64,000 nucleotides of DNA from Gracilaria gracilis. Its lineage: Eukaryota; Rhodophyta; Florideophyceae; Gracilariales; Gracilariaceae. Within the stretch, counting starts at the first letter, position 1. Every line of letters starts with the position of its first letter. The notes beneath the pieces are model-generated. The model did no database searches, was not told the origin of the DNA, and was given only the letters and a program-made list of their open reading frames with translations. The DNA is taken from contig JARGSG010000240.1 in assembly GCA_030374805.1 (NCBI GenBank), positions 122,444 through 186,443 on the forward strand, in the 5' to 3' direction. Shown here piece by piece: positions 1-11,001 of this stretch. The translations under genes were made by a program, and so were the position numbers.

Positions 1-943
1 TGATCTTTACCCGGAGAAGAATTATCCCAAGTGGTCGAGCGATGCTCTCAGTTCTGCAGGAATAAGACTGTTGTAAGCACTCGTTTGTATTTGGAGACGA
101 GGTTTTTCGTTCTGACAGTCACACATCTTCATTTTGCATTACGCACCGTCTCGCCCTCAACGCGTGTGTCGCCCAACAAGGACAAGGGTTTATTGTATTT
201 GATTTCGAAAGCGAATGACGAAGGGCTCTCTATTGCCCCATCAGAGCTTCGCCGTCAATGGTCCAACAAACTCTGCTTCCTACCATTGTGGCATTGCCAA
301 GCGCTGGGGTCGTTCCAAATTGCGTGGACCCCCACAACGAGCTTCGCAGCACACCATGGCACGAAGGGCCCTCATTTGATTCCTGTGACTTCACTACTCG
401 GTCACTCGCGACTCTATGCTTGACGCCGGGCAGCGAGTGCGTGCGCGTGAGGTGGCTGAAAATGGCGCGTGTGCGCTCCTGCACCTCGCCCCACACGCGC
501 CCCTTTTCTCGCTCGATTCTTCGCATCCTCGAATCTCCCTTCCAAACATCGATCGCGCTATCATGTCCCGTGTCCCCCTTCTTCCCCTCTAGTGCGTGGT
601 TAGAGGCATTTTCAGGCACCAAGTTGCGTAACACTGTTGCCCCGCAGCATTGTGTGCTCGCTTGTGTGACTCCCTCGCGCCTGCACTCAGCACCGGCCAT
701 TTGCAACCCACATTTCATGCGCTCAGCGAGTCACCAAACTTCCGGCGTTCCTTCACGTCCCTTCCCTTTCTCTCCTCCTCCGATCTCTTTTTGCTCCTCC
801 GTCCTACCTTTGCGGTCGCCGTCGGCTTCTTTCGGCCGACAAGTTAGGGTGGCTCGACTGCCCTTCCTTTTGTTGATTGCTCGTGCGGGCTTTGCTCGGT
901 TGCATGTGCTACCGCGCAACGCACGTCACGTGGAGCCCTTCAC
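1..943. other. Region upstream of the MYB gene, no gene seen
   Basis: No open frame here has recognisable domains. Overlapping frames on both strands at 230-1055 look like chance frames. A pyrimidine-rich stretch at about 755-830 lies in the likely promoter or 5' leader of the MYB gene. I see no TATA-like box and no tRNA. Confidence 0.5.
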
Positions 944-2464
944 ATGGGTCGCTCTGAGAACGATACCTACGCTAGAGGTCCGTGGACAAAAGATGAGGAC
1001 TCGATGCTCATCTCGCTCGTCAATGCCCACGGTCCGCGAAACTGGACTAATCTAGCTTCGCGAATGCCTAGTAGGTCAGGAAAGCAATGTCGTGAACGTT
1101 GGCTTAATCACCTTAACCCTAATATTAAGAAAGGCGCGTGGACGTCAGATGAAGACGAAAAGCTTGTTTCTTTGCATAAAACTATTGGCAATCGTTGGTC
1201 GGAGATTGCCAAACATCTCCCCGGTCGAACGGATAATGCGATTAAGAATCATTGGAACTCGACTATAAAGCGAAAGATTCGCCCGGATGGTTCCGGTTTG
1301 ATATCTACACCGAGCTGTAGCAGTCGCCGTGTCCCTGTGTCTGCTTCTGCATCTGCGTCCGCAAGCACTCCCCCTGCTTCTGTCTCTGCTTCCGCCCCTG
1401 CCTCTGCTTCCGCACCCGCTTCCGCCACAGTATCTGCGTCTGCCTCTGAGCGAACGTCGAGCTCATCCCAGTCTCTGTCTTCTCGGACGAGACAGGGCAG
1501 CCTCCGAGATAACAAGAGAAGCGGTTTGCAGCTGTGGAGATCCAGTCAACGTCACACCAGTGACAACGCTAAGGCTCGCAGAAGCAGAACCGGGGCGCCC
1601 AAATCCGATGGTCATCGCTCCCCGCGTTCGACTATCCATAGGATATCGACTCCCTCTCGCAGAAAGGTTCACAAATCGGAAGATTCGTCCGATAAACCTG
1701 AAGACAAAAAGCCCTCCGCCGTATATGAGACCCCAGCGCAAAATCCACGCTTCCCTGTCATTGTTCTTGGTTCTTCCCTCAACGTTCTCTCACCCCAACC
1801 TCTCGCGCTAAAGCAAGAAGGAACATCGCTCGCTGGAAGTGAAAGTTATTCGTCTGTCACAGACCCACACTCCCCATCTGCTGGAACTTCATCTCAGTTT
1901 TACGGCTATCTGGACGAGACTGCGAATCTATCTTCTACAGATACAGCACTTGTCACGAATTCTTCTGGGACGCCCAACATTTCGAATGGGTTTGTCCCTG
2001 AATTAGAACCAGAGCAAGATTTTGCAACAAATATTCCAACCAGTGCCCGCCGACGACTCTCGACAGAAGTGGATGAGAGAAGTGATGGTCGTCCTTCCCA
2101 CAAGCGTCAGAAGAGTGATACTGTTTGTACAGTTGAAGACGATCCTATTCCTCCTTTTCTCTTTGAAAGCGCGATAGGTGATTATGGCCTCGAAACAATA
2201 CCGCTCGCAGATCTGGGTTTCGCCTTTTCACTGGCTGACAGCGACCCTATCTCCGTTAACCATTCATGTTTGCATTCAGTCGGTATTGGTGAAGACGAGC
2301 GGATGAACGAAATGGGTCTAGGACCCTTCGACGATGTCTCTGAGGAAATACGGGATCATGCTGACAACGAAGAGTTTTCGAACATCTACAGCAGCGCGAG
2401 TTTGAACTATCCATCTCTGATAGCCTCAATCAACCCCATAGCTAATCCTGACTACGGATTCTAG
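944..2464 (+). CDS. R2R3-MYB transcription factor
   Basis: 506 residues, ATG in the context CACATGG. Two MYB repeats lie at about residues 9-110. The first begins RGPWTKDED and ends [16 protein letters not shown]; the second begins [10 protein letters not shown] and ends [18 protein letters not shown]. The regularly spaced Trp residues and the QCRERW and NAIKNHW recognition helices identify a c-MYB-like R2R3 DNA-binding domain. The rest is low complexity: a Ser-Ala tract at about residues 130-175, then Ser- and Pro-rich sequence and an acidic C-terminal third that could act as an activation region (inference). Known relatives are nuclear sequence-specific regulators; the targets cannot be read from sequence. 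There is no intron. It converges on the PPR gene. Confidence 0.93.
   Translation: MGRSENDTYARGPWTKDEDSMLISLVNAHGPRNWTNLASRMPSRSGKQCRERWLNHLNPNIKKGAWTSDEDEKLVSLHKTIGNRWSEIAKHLPGRTDNAIKNHWNSTIKRKIRPDGSGLISTPSCSSRRVPVSASASASASTPPASVSASAPASASAPASATVSASASERTSSSSQSLSSRTRQGSLRDNKRSGLQLWRSSQRHTSDNAKARRSRTGAPKSDGHRSPRSTIHRISTPSRRKVHKSEDSSDKPEDKKPSAVYETPAQNPRFPVIVLGSSLNVLSPQPLALKQEGTSLAGSESYSSVTDPHSPSAGTSSQFYGYLDETANLSSTDTALVTNSSGTPNISNGFVPELEPEQDFATNIPTSARRRLSTEVDERSDGRPSHKRQKSDTVCTVEDDPIPPFLFESAIGDYGLETIPLADLGFAFSLADSDPISVNHSCLHSVGIGEDERMNEMGLGPFDDVSEEIRDHADNEEFSNIYSSASLNYPSLIASINPIANPDYGF
1336..1452 (+). repeat. Ser-Ala codon repeat inside the MYB gene
   Basis: Repeated TCT/TCC-GCT/GCA/GCC units encode an alternating Ser-Ala tract with some Pro. 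It is a coding microsatellite-like stretch just after the MYB domain, probably a flexible linker. Confidence 0.7.
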
Positions 2465-2898
2465 GACGCTAGATGGCTCTGATTCAACCTTTTTCTTAGA
2501 GGGCCGCAGCGCTGTTTACTTTTAACTACTCCATTTCCACTTCCCACAACCCTTAACCGCTTCATTTATTACCACACGCTATCATCATGCAGATATCTAA
2601 CTAAGCGCGTTCTAAGATGAGTGGGTCGCAAGAAGAGATATACTGGACATTCCGGGTATCTTAGAACTTCAACCCATGTGTACAGACGTCATCTTTGCTC
2701 GTGCACAAGTTTGTGGTACTGCAGCTCCCTTTACGAGATAGTTTTGCCGCAATCCCCCTTTCGCGACTGTTCGACGCGCGATTCTATCGTCCTTAGTGGC
2801 CTTTTAGAGTTTTCGCAGGGTCTTAACAATCCTCATATAAACATAGAAACATATTTAGTAGTTACCATACCATCTGTTACCCCTACCACCCAGATCAA
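2465..2898. other. Convergent intergenic region MYB/PPR
   Basis: It separates the 3' ends of the MYB and PPR genes. Frames here are short and featureless. It probably contains both 3' UTRs; no clear terminator signal was recognised. Confidence 0.5.
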
Positions 2899-5637
2899 TT
2901 ACTTGGGCGTTTGAAAGTTCGAAGTATTTTCTTCAAGACTGAAATCTAAGCCGCTGCCTTTCACCATCTCTGGACAAATTCTCTTGGCTACTGAGGAGGC
3001 ATGTGTTTCCCCGCAGTCCTTGGCCATGGACTGTAACATATTTCTCAACAGCCTTGTCCGTTCCAAAGTATCAGGGACCTCATCAATTGCTCGAATTATT
3101 GCTTCATACAAGTCTCTCCATCTGTGGGAACGAAGATGGCTATCACCATCCTTAACGGTCGAACGAACTTTCCGAAATAAAGCGCGTGCTCTCCTGATGT
3201 GAGAAGGATTCTTACTTAGCATGCAAGCATATATTAGAGAACGATAAGTTTGAAGGTTTGGAGGATACCCTAGACGTTGCATGTCTGGAATGACTCCAAA
3301 TGCAGAGTCAACATCTGCCTCTTCAGCATACGTTTTGACAATTGTTTCCAGGGCTATTCGTTGTGGTCGGACATTCAAAGCTTCCATCGCAGACAACATG
3401 CCTCGCAATTCAGACCCAGTTTTTTCCCGGTCTCCGACGTTCCTGGTCATCTTATTAAGCACAAGCGGTACAGAATATCCTGCTAGGTTCATTTCCTTAG
3501 CGAGTTTCAAGGCTGTCTCTTTGCGGTCGCTACCAATTGCCGCGACGATTGCAGCCGTGTAGAGTTCCTCGTCAGGTTGACCCCACATCTTTCGGGATTC
3601 TTCCAGGGTCTTCATCGCTAAATCAACTTTCCCTACTCTCCCGTATCCCGATATGATCGAAGTGAAGGTGAGTTTATTAGGCCGCAGTCTTTTTACTTGC
3701 ATTTGCTTCACGAAAGCCACGGCATCCTCTATTAGCCCCTTTGATACGTAAGCTGTTATCAACGTCGAATAGGTCACCACATTTGGCTCCAACCCTCTAA
3801 CATGCATCGTATCGTGCGCAACTTTCATTCTCTCAAAGTTGTCGGCTTTGAAACATGCGTGTATAAGAGCATTATATACAGGAACGTTAGGCTTGATGGA
3901 TGGGAATTCTCGCGGAAGTTGTTCGATTACCTCAAAGGCTCTACTGATGTCCCCACTACGCCCACATGCATCAACAAGAGAGCACAAAGTGACAATATCC
4001 GGAACAATTTTGTCCTTCCGAAGATGATTCAAGACGTTGAAGGCCAAGTCGACTCGTTTCGCACGCGCACATGTATGAATAAGAGAGTTGTACGTGACCA
4101 AATTTGGTTCTAAACCATTACTCTTCATTTCAGTTAGAAGTTCAAAGGCTTGGTCAACAGCGACGGCACCACCTCCCTTCGCACAAGCATCCACTGCAAT
4201 TGAGTAAGTAACAATCGTGGGAGCCACACCAGCTGCCCGCATGGAATGAAATAAGCGCAATGCAGCGTCGAGTTCACCCCATCTACCGCAGCCCTGAATA
4301 AGGGTATCGTAAGTGTGGGAATTGGGGCGTATACCTTCCTTCTGAATCATGATCTTCACCAGAGCAAAGGCACGCTCCAGGCGTCCAGCTTTGCAGCAGG
4401 CCTGCAGCAAATTGTTGTATGTTACGACATTGACCCGAATTCCTTCGTTCCGCATTGTGCGTGCCACTTCAAAAGCGCGATCAACATCCCCTGCCCGAGC
4501 GCACGCATTCACTACCCAGTTGTAGCTAATCGCATTCGGCTTCAGGTTCTGCTGACGAATGGAGCTCAGAGTACTCAGAGCTCTCTCTGGCTGAGCTGCT
4601 CTTGCAAAACAACTCAGTAACGCATTGAAAGTGTCCAGATTAGGTTCAATAGACGAATCCTTCAAAGTGTTGTACACCTTCATTGCATCGCTGAACTTGC
4701 CGGCCCTCGCAGAGCTGCGGATGAGAGCATTATATGTGGTGATCCTCTGCGCCGAGAAACCGTCAGTTCGCATCTGTGCAAGAACGGTAAGACCGCCATC
4801 GACTTGTCGAGCAACACCAGAAGCACTTAACAAGCAGTCGTATATAGTCTGGCTACGAGGAACAGAAGCGTGTACCATACGAGACAGTAAAGATTGAGCT
4901 CTCTTACAAGAGTTGCATCTGATGCAGGCATCGATAAGTTTCTCGTAAACAACTGTTTGTTCCGACTTGGGTAGATGCATGAAATAGTGATCCAATAGAA
5001 CGCTGAGGGCCTTTCTCAGATTTCCCGCACGGCCACAAGCTTCTACAAAGCATGCAAACGCGATAGCGGTGGGTGCATATCCATACCTTGGAAAAAGGAC
5101 GTGTAGAACGTGATGTGCGTTAGATGCGTGTGCAGATCTCGAAGCAGTCTTCAGAAGAGCTTCTAAAGCATTCGGATCAAGTTTTTCAGATGGCGAAGAA
5201 TCCAGCAGACTGAGGCACTCTTGCAGTTTTCCATTCCGTGCAAGTCGAACAATGCGGGATTGAAACTCAGAAGGTCCAGAGACCTCCTCGGTGTAGTTCT
5301 GATCTACGGAAAGAAGATCCATCGCTGTACTTGGCGCTCCAATATGGGCGGTAACCTGTTTCACATGTTCGTGTTGTCCGCGCTGACGAAGTTTGGCAAC
5401 AAGATCGTGCGCAATATAATCTGGAAGACGCAAGACTGGATTCTCCCTAAGAATGGAAAGAGCAACCCCATAGTGTTCGTTCGTCACTGCGTTGTGGATT
5501 CTCTGCAGCAGCCTTTGACCGTTAGGACGACGAGGTGACGTAGATGTACTTTTGATGACACTGCGCGTGGGAGGCGAAAACAATATGTGGCATCGGATAG
5601 GGACGAAGAAAGGCAATCCTAACATGCGTGGCGACAT
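2899..5637 (-). CDS. P-type pentatricopeptide repeat (PPR) protein, organellar
   Basis: 912 residues from the first in-frame ATG (5635-5637); the frame is open 36 codons further but only from a GTG. From about residue 100 the protein is an array of roughly 35-residue PPR units of the form VTYNxLIxxCxxAGRxxxAF, for example VTYNSLIHTCARAKRVDLAF and ITTYNALIRSSARAGKFSDA. I count well over a dozen units, without E or DYW extensions, so it is P-type. The first 45 residues are rich in Arg, Ser and Pro with few acidic residues, which suits a plastid or mitochondrial transit peptide. P-type PPR proteins bind single-stranded organellar RNA and act in stabilisation, processing or translation. It could be an MRL1-like rbcL maturation factor, but that is only a guess. 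Single exon. Confidence 0.92.
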   Translation of the reverse strand: MSPRMLGLPFFVPIRCHILFSPPTRSVIKSTSTSPRRPNGQRLLQRIHNAVTNEHYGVALSILRENPVLRLPDYIAHDLVAKLRQRGQHEHVKQVTAHIGAPSTAMDLLSVDQNYTEEVSGPSEFQSRIVRLARNGKLQECLSLLDSSPSEKLDPNALEALLKTASRSAHASNAHHVLHVLFPRYGYAPTAIAFACFVEACGRAGNLRKALSVLLDHYFMHLPKSEQTVVYEKLIDACIRCNSCKRAQSLLSRMVHASVPRSQTIYDCLLSASGVARQVDGGLTVLAQMRTDGFSAQRITTYNALIRSSARAGKFSDAMKVYNTLKDSSIEPNLDTFNALLSCFARAAQPERALSTLSSIRQQNLKPNAISYNWVVNACARAGDVDRAFEVARTMRNEGIRVNVVTYNNLLQACCKAGRLERAFALVKIMIQKEGIRPNSHTYDTLIQGCGRWGELDAALRLFHSMRAAGVAPTIVTYSIAVDACAKGGGAVAVDQAFELLTEMKSNGLEPNLVTYNSLIHTCARAKRVDLAFNVLNHLRKDKIVPDIVTLCSLVDACGRSGDISRAFEVIEQLPREFPSIKPNVPVYNALIHACFKADNFERMKVAHDTMHVRGLEPNVVTYSTLITAYVSKGLIEDAVAFVKQMQVKRLRPNKLTFTSIISGYGRVGKVDLAMKTLEESRKMWGQPDEELYTAAIVAAIGSDRKETALKLAKEMNLAGYSVPLVLNKMTRNVGDREKTGSELRGMLSAMEALNVRPQRIALETIVKTYAEEADVDSAFGVIPDMQRLGYPPNLQTYRSLIYACMLSKNPSHIRRARALFRKVRSTVKDGDSHLRSHRWRDLYEAIIRAIDEVPDTLERTRLLRNMLQSMAKDCGETHASSVAKRICPEMVKGSGLDFSLEENTSNFQTPK

Positions 5638-6709
5638 GATGGAAGATGTGCCAAAGTTTCGAACTGAAAACGGTTTGTCTGATCGCGGGTAGACCGCTGC
5701 GAGCTCCCACTCGCGATTGTAGTTGGACTGCCACGCTCTTGCCACCCAAACATACCCGAATGTGAGCGCCCGCAGAGTGAGTATCTACGTAAGATCAAGG
5801 GAGCACTCGACTAGATACTGCAGTGGCGATTTCAACAGTACACGTTCAATCACATGAACGTGATGTGAATCCCATGTGCTCGGCGACGAGCACTGGCGCA
5901 CTGAAAACTCGTCTGAAAACCGAAGTACTGTACAATAAATTCCATCACTTGTTTCGCCCTCTCCCTCGAGTGTTATTGTCATACTGGGTATCCTTCCTGA
6001 GATTGTATCTCACAATGCGTGCTGGGCTTTGCCTCTAATGTTATATCACAATTGCAAGTCAAAGTTGAACATGTGACTGGACAGATTGTTCGATGAGTTT
6101 CTCCCCAACAGAACAGATCAAGGCTAGATAGATAGGTCTATGGGAAAACGCAATTGACTGCACCATCTGCGAAAAAGACGAACCCTCGGAGTCTCACGAG
6201 GTGGACTGTTGAGCTCCCGCTCGCATGTTATCTTCCAACTCGCTCAAAGCTATTCCCTCCGTACGGAGAGAAGCAAAGTGTTTTACGCCGAATACGATGG
6301 ATTCGTGGCACACTACAATAAAATGATAAACATAGAAAAGGTGTGCAACTTTGTCCCTCGCCTCGGTAGCGGTATTGATCGAATATGCAACACTACTCGA
6401 CTCTGTCGCGCCGTTCATCTCCATTGTACCTCATGTCAGTGGTTTACTAACAAATGTGTTCTGTCCTGCTGTTCTCTGTGGTTTCCACCAACCCCCATCT
6501 GATTTGTCTGCGTCCTGCATCACCAATCCGCAGCTCGTGCAACGCAGCTTCGTCACAAGTGCCAAGTTCGCTCTTGACCTAATTCTCTACATGTTTAATC
6601 ATGGCGCTGCACCAAGGACTAACGTTACCCTTGTATCCTGCTCCATGCCCCCGGACCAGGACCACCCCCTTTGTAGCGCATTGTTTCTTTCTATTGCCCA
6701 ATGACAAAC
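5638..6709. other. Intergenic region, PPR 5' side to SANT-like gene 3' end
   Basis: It holds the PPR promoter side and, at the far end, the 3' end of the next minus-strand gene. Short frames at 6194-6936 show no domain or composition signal. Nothing further is supported. Confidence 0.45.
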
Positions 6710-7627
6710 TCACCCCAACATCTTTTCCATCATACACAGCATCTTTTCCCTCTGACGCATTTCGAGCTCTTTTCCACGAAGTTCCACCTCTCTTTTTGCC
6801 AATATCGTCTTCATGCATTCCAAGCGAAGCTCCCCATACTGGAAGTCTTCTTTGGAGTGCGTTTCGCTCTTATTGCTCACTTCTTTGGTACCGAGCAATG
6901 CTTCTTCCATCGCCAAAGTACGTTCCTCCATTCTGAACCGTCTCTCTTCGCTCTGACCTAACATTTTCACGATAAATTGTAAACAGCGTGCTCTCTCATC
7001 ACCGTGGCTGTTCACCACTGTTTCATGCACTAGCTCTCGTTCTTTCTTGACTTTCAGCTTTGATTCAGGACCAACCGTATTACTGATCTCTTTAGTTGGA
7101 GAAACTTCTTCTGATGGCGACAACCCATCGGAACGCGGATCACTCGGTTCTTCTGTATCGCTCTGTCTCTTTTCCTTGCTTCTCAAAGAAACCCATACCT
7201 TTTTCTTTGGTCTACCTTCGGGGAGCTCCTTCGGTTCCTCTTCGCAATTCTCTGTCTTAAACTCCAAACTTCGCTTCCGTTTCTTTTCATTTCGATTTTC
7301 TCGGTCTCTGACAATTTTGTTGAGCAAACGAAGGCGAAGCAAAGAAACTTCCTCAGTTCCAGTTTCCGCCAGCGATCCCACTCCATATCGGTACACTATG
7401 TTACGAAAACGATGGCTCAGACCCTTATTCGTTCTTGGCGGAAACCTAAACCCCTCCTCCCGTTTTATGGCACGGTACTTCTCAGCAACTTCGTTCATGA
7501 TAGGTTTCGAAATGCAATGTTTTATAGGATTAATCTCTTGATCCGTCCTAAAACGTAGGTGAGCCCCGCTCTGCAGGACAGCCTGCAGCAGCGTGACATC
7601 TTCCTCGGTTGAATATGCTGTGCTCAT
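6710..7627 (-). CDS. Myb/SANT-like head plus coiled-coil protein, copy 1
   Basis: 305 residues with an ATG start. The N-terminal ~95 residues begin STEEDVTLLQAVLQSGAHL and continue to a basic helix containing GLSHRFRNIVYRYG. This looks like a trihelix or Myb/SANT-type DNA-binding head. A basic segment (ENRNEKKRKRS) could be a nuclear signal. The middle is charged, with a GRPKKK AT-hook-like patch. The last ~110 residues are a Glu/Arg/Met-rich coiled coil. The gene at 18419-19624 has the same layout and matching motifs (DVxxLQxVLxxxAH, then RFRxxV, then a coiled coil), so the two are paralogues. A nuclear DNA-binding, self-associating protein is inferred; no named family was recognised. Base composition is less GC-rich than the second copy. 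Confidence 0.75.
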   Translation of the reverse strand: MSTAYSTEEDVTLLQAVLQSGAHLRFRTDQEINPIKHCISKPIMNEVAEKYRAIKREEGFRFPPRTNKGLSHRFRNIVYRYGVGSLAETGTEEVSLLRLRLLNKIVRDRENRNEKKRKRSLEFKTENCEEEPKELPEGRPKKKVWVSLRSKEKRQSDTEEPSDPRSDGLSPSEEVSPTKEISNTVGPESKLKVKKERELVHETVVNSHGDERARCLQFIVKMLGQSEERRFRMEERTLAMEEALLGTKEVSNKSETHSKEDFQYGELRLECMKTILAKREVELRGKELEMRQREKMLCMMEKMLG

Positions 7628-8973
7628 TTTGGCAACATGTCAGTTTCCAAAGCAGATGCGCTTTCTCGCTGGAAGACTAAGGAACAACAGGCTTTGTTTA
7701 TGTTGGAAGGCGCGGATCATCACTGACCGGAACGCTCTGATAGCAACTCGGTCATCATGGGAGCAGAAAGGCAGAACATCGGGCTCGCGACGGCCATCGA
7801 GATTGGGGATACTTCTGTTCCACTGTGAGCATGCCTAGAGCAAGGGTACCGAAGGCACCAAATGTTTTGAGGATAATTAGCAAGTGTGGAACTTCCAATT
7901 GCTATATGATACATGTATGTACTACCTTCGTATACAGGGTAGAACGCTACATCATGACATGCTTCCATCCGGTACGAGTGTCACGAGAGCACGTCTCGCA
8001 TAAACACAACCTGCGCTCCGAAGTAAGCTGGATAGAACTAGAAGTTGTGACATCGTCCGCAGCCAAAGACATTCATTACTTCTCTACCCTTCGTACGAGG
8101 GCTAGCAGCGTTTCACCTTCTGGTCTTCCTGGCTATAGCCGTGTTCCTTCATCCTCTTCTTCCGTTCATTCTCTGCTCTTGTCAATCTAGTCCAAACTTT
8201 GGACTCCCAAGCTTTGAGACGCAGGGATGAGGTATGTCCAAATCAATGAAAGGCGGCTGTCTATTCAAGGGTCCTGCTCGGAACTTGGGCTGGAATGCGC
8301 GTCGGCATATCGCCAAATTAAAGTCCAATTACCAAGGGTAGAACTACAGTATGTACTTTCCCCTTGGCTAAGTATGTTTTTAGCCTTTCGGTTTTTGCTT
8401 ACCAGTGCCACAGCCACAATAGCATCCGCTGCTGTTCTCTTGCAACAGAGATAGTCAGCGTATCGATACAGAGTACTACTCTTCCAATCTGTCTCGCCTG
8501 CCGCTCCGTTTCACCACCGTCATGTTGATAGAATCAGCCCTTCACATGCTGCTGCGAAGTGAGGGACTGAAAGGGCACGTAGAAAACTACACGTATCTAA
8601 AGAGGGGAGACTCACCTCGATGATACAAGTTGCTTTTGTTTCCGAGACAACCCGAGCAACAGCCAGTATCGCGTCTCACGGTGCACGGACGCAAAATACT
8701 TGCTCCCTAAGGAAGGTCGATGAACCGATCATGTTTGTCCATGCACTCTGCTTGGCACACGGGTATCGAGGAGCGACAGCGTCGACACTACGTTGCAATT
8801 ACTACTTGCTCCCGCAACACTGCTGCGGAGCGGTCCTGACCTTCGAATTCATACTCTCATCGCGCGTACTCCAGCATGCATTTAGGTCAGGTCAAGTCAA
8901 CAGTTCTCCCTGCAGCGTTGGGAAATGCTAACTATCTTTGGAAGTGGATTCAATTACGCTCTTGCCTCCCGTC
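7628..8973. other. Intergenic region between two divergent genes
   Basis: 1.35 kb between the SANT-like gene (minus) and the RING gene (plus), so it probably holds both promoters. The open frames at 7825-8190 and 8620-8931 lack domain signal and skewed composition. A TACCTTCGTAT word near 7921 recurs near 26338 and, less exactly, 31051. No TATA-like box stands out. Confidence 0.45.
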
Positions 8974-9654
8974 ATGACCAACAACTGCGATATGTCTTCA
9001 CCACGCATTCCTTCCTTTGCGTCGATGGATTGTGATCTTGTTGTTGATGAAGGATTCTCACCCGATTACGATGCTGGAAACGCGTGGACCTTCTTCGAAA
9101 ATGAGGAGGCTGTGTTGTCCAAACCACTGACAATCTATGTCACTCTTATTTTCGTGTTATGTTTGCTACTCCTTTCAAGCTTCTTTTTCATCGAGTTTAT
9201 CGCCTACATTACGAAGCGAGCTGTGTATCACATGGCGGGTTTCCTGGCACTGAGTTTTCAGCCTGATGAAGACTTCCAATATCTCGGCACTCCACATTCT
9301 GCTCTTTCACATGTTCTCGTGCATCAGTTAATCGATAAGACCTGTCCAGTGACCAGTCACACACCATCGGAACTGCCACGCACTTTGGATACCGCGAGGC
9401 GTCAATGTCTACCGGCAAAGCTCAGATCTCCTTGTGGCCTTTGCAATGCGGGAATTGCATTGGGGGAACTGTGTCGAACATTGCCGTGTGGACATACCTT
9501 TCACGCCCGATGTGTCGACAAATCTTGTCTAACCCTTGCTCAACAGAATACATATCTCATTCAGTATATAGCTTGTCCCACATGCCAATTCGTAGTGTAT
9601 CCAACTCCGGAGCTCATTAGAGACACGTTCATATACATTCAACTTGCCAATTAG
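8974..9654 (+). CDS. Membrane-anchored RING-H2 finger protein
   Basis: 226 residues from the first ATG; the frame opens slightly earlier but only from TTG. One strong hydrophobic segment at about residues 52-79 (TIYVTLIFVLCLLLLSSFFF) predicts a single membrane pass. A C-terminal RING-H2 finger at about residues 160-205 shows CGLC, then PCGHTFHARC, then CPTC, giving the C2-H-H-C-C2 ligand order. Proteins with one membrane segment and a RING-H2 finger are usually E3 ubiquitin ligases of endomembranes or plasma membrane. Ligase activity is inferred from the finger; the substrate is unknown. Single exon. Confidence 0.85.
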   Translation: MTNNCDMSSPRIPSFASMDCDLVVDEGFSPDYDAGNAWTFFENEEAVLSKPLTIYVTLIFVLCLLLLSSFFFIEFIAYITKRAVYHMAGFLALSFQPDEDFQYLGTPHSALSHVLVHQLIDKTCPVTSHTPSELPRTLDTARRQCLPAKLRSPCGLCNAGIALGELCRTLPCGHTFHARCVDKSCLTLAQQNTYLIQYIACPTCQFVVYPTPELIRDTFIYIQLAN

Positions 9655-10071
9655 AATCCCTTAAGCACCCGTCAACTTGCGTTCTGGATTTGGTTCGCGG
9701 TGAAGCAAATCGAAAAAGCGCTTCGTACCTTCCTATATCTTATATTTTCCGTATAATCATCCCATCAAGATTCGAAGACGTCAAGATCCGAACAAAACTC
9801 AGGAAAACGGTTGTCACACGTCGGTGTGTCGCCTCTTGGTTGTAATCAGAATAATTTGACGTTAGCACCGCTTAAAATGCTCCATAGTATGCGATGGACT
9901 TTGTGGTGGTGGCAGAGAAAGTTTCACATACTCTCTACACTCTTTGGCGTTGTCGATCATCAACTATGATGTGACCTGTTTTACATACTTTAGCACTTGT
10001 ACAGAACATCCTGTTGTCTTCGCTCTTCTGCTCATTACTCGCCTTCTTCTAAGCAATCCTTTGTGCATGTT
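9655..10071. other. Intergenic region
   Basis: Short AT-richer stretches, for example TATCTTATATTTTCC near 9737, precede the next plus-strand gene. No gene was seen. Confidence 0.4.
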
Positions 10072-11001
10072 ATGCCTCAGAACAGTGTGCGTTCCAAGAT
10101 TTCGCGGTGTTTGTGGCTTCTTCTCGCGATAATCGTTATTAGGGAGCACGTGAGCCAGAGATCGTCGATAGCCAAACACCCAAAGAATCAAGCTTCGGAA
10201 CACAGTGTTCATGAGTTAGAATCAAAACTGAAGGACGAAGGGACTGAACGTACATCCAGCGGGGTTATAGTGTATCGGGTATGCACCGAAAATTGTGATG
10301 CACCCCAAGCTAACCCACTCAACGTTCCGTCCCATTTGAGGGATGTTGCGAAGGTGGGCAATATAGTCGAGGCTAAAGTGCCCGACGAAGAATCGCTTGA
10401 CCTATATGATCCGCCGATACCAATCATTGGAACCGACCTCCACAACGCTCGAAACATTTACGCAAGTGATGTTGCGATATTCCAGACTCATGTCAACATC
10501 TGGCGGGATCTATATCACGGAGGCAGTACTTGGACATTGGTCTTCAACTGCAAATTGAACAACATGGAACGAATCATTGCGCATCTAATCGAAACCAGAG
10601 TGTGGGACAAAATGACTAGCGAATGGAGCAGCCATGATTTTGAATGGGACATGCTGATGTTGAGCTCTGCTCAGTCAAAGGACGCAACTAGAAATGCTCC
10701 GGAAGAGGTGGTCAAGAGCGCCTCCCAAATTCGCGTTGATGACGTTCATGCTTACGCACTACACAAGCGAGGCTCTGAAATTCTACTGTCACACACCAAA
10801 GCCTTCACGCTGCCCCTGAGTGAATTCTTGGATGTCGTGTTGATGCGCGCTACAGAATTCAGAGTAGGGAGAATGACCATGACATTCGTCAGTCTTTCTG
10901 ATATATGCGAAAAACGAACGAGATTCATACCCAGCAATCTGCTTCCATTCTACCCCCCATTGCACTGGACGTACACGAAAGGAAAACCTCAACAGCCGTG
11001 A
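10072..11001 (+). CDS. GT25-like glycosyltransferase homologue, probably catalytically altered
   Basis: 309 residues from the first ATG; the frame extends upstream only from a TTG. A hydrophobic run at about residues 13-24 (CLWLLLAIIVI), next to basic residues, suggests a signal anchor of a type II Golgi protein. The centre resembles glycosyltransferase family 25: a helix DVAIFQTHVNIWRDLYHGG, a strand WTLVFNCKLNN where the family normally has a strand ending in an acidic Glu-Asp-Asp motif, and further on VDDVHAYALHKRGSEILLSH followed by LPLSEFLD, like the family's Tyr-Arg-Gly-Ala...Asp-Phe-Leu block. The acidic metal-binding motif is replaced by Asn-Cys-Lys, so a non-catalytic homologue or a decayed gene is likely. 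The match is by eye and uncertain; a novel secretory-pathway protein is the alternative. Confidence 0.5.
   Translation: MPQNSVRSKISRCLWLLLAIIVIREHVSQRSSIAKHPKNQASEHSVHELESKLKDEGTERTSSGVIVYRVCTENCDAPQANPLNVPSHLRDVAKVGNIVEAKVPDEESLDLYDPPIPIIGTDLHNARNIYASDVAIFQTHVNIWRDLYHGGSTWTLVFNCKLNNMERIIAHLIETRVWDKMTSEWSSHDFEWDMLMLSSAQSKDATRNAPEEVVKSASQIRVDDVHAYALHKRGSEILLSHTKAFTLPLSEFLDVVLMRATEFRVGRMTMTFVSLSDICEKRTRFIPSNLLPFYPPLHWTYTKGKPQQP

Noticed and set aside
30..90. tRNA-like stretch (AAGTGGTCGAG) near the window start
   Set aside because: No matching acceptor or T-arm sequence could be found.
230..718. 162-codon minus-strand frame
   Set aside because: No recognisable motif and it mirrors the plus-strand frame; probably chance.
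258..1055. 265-codon plus-strand frame overlapping the MYB start
   Set aside because: No domain, overlaps the well-supported MYB gene in another frame, and composition follows the underlying promoter DNA.
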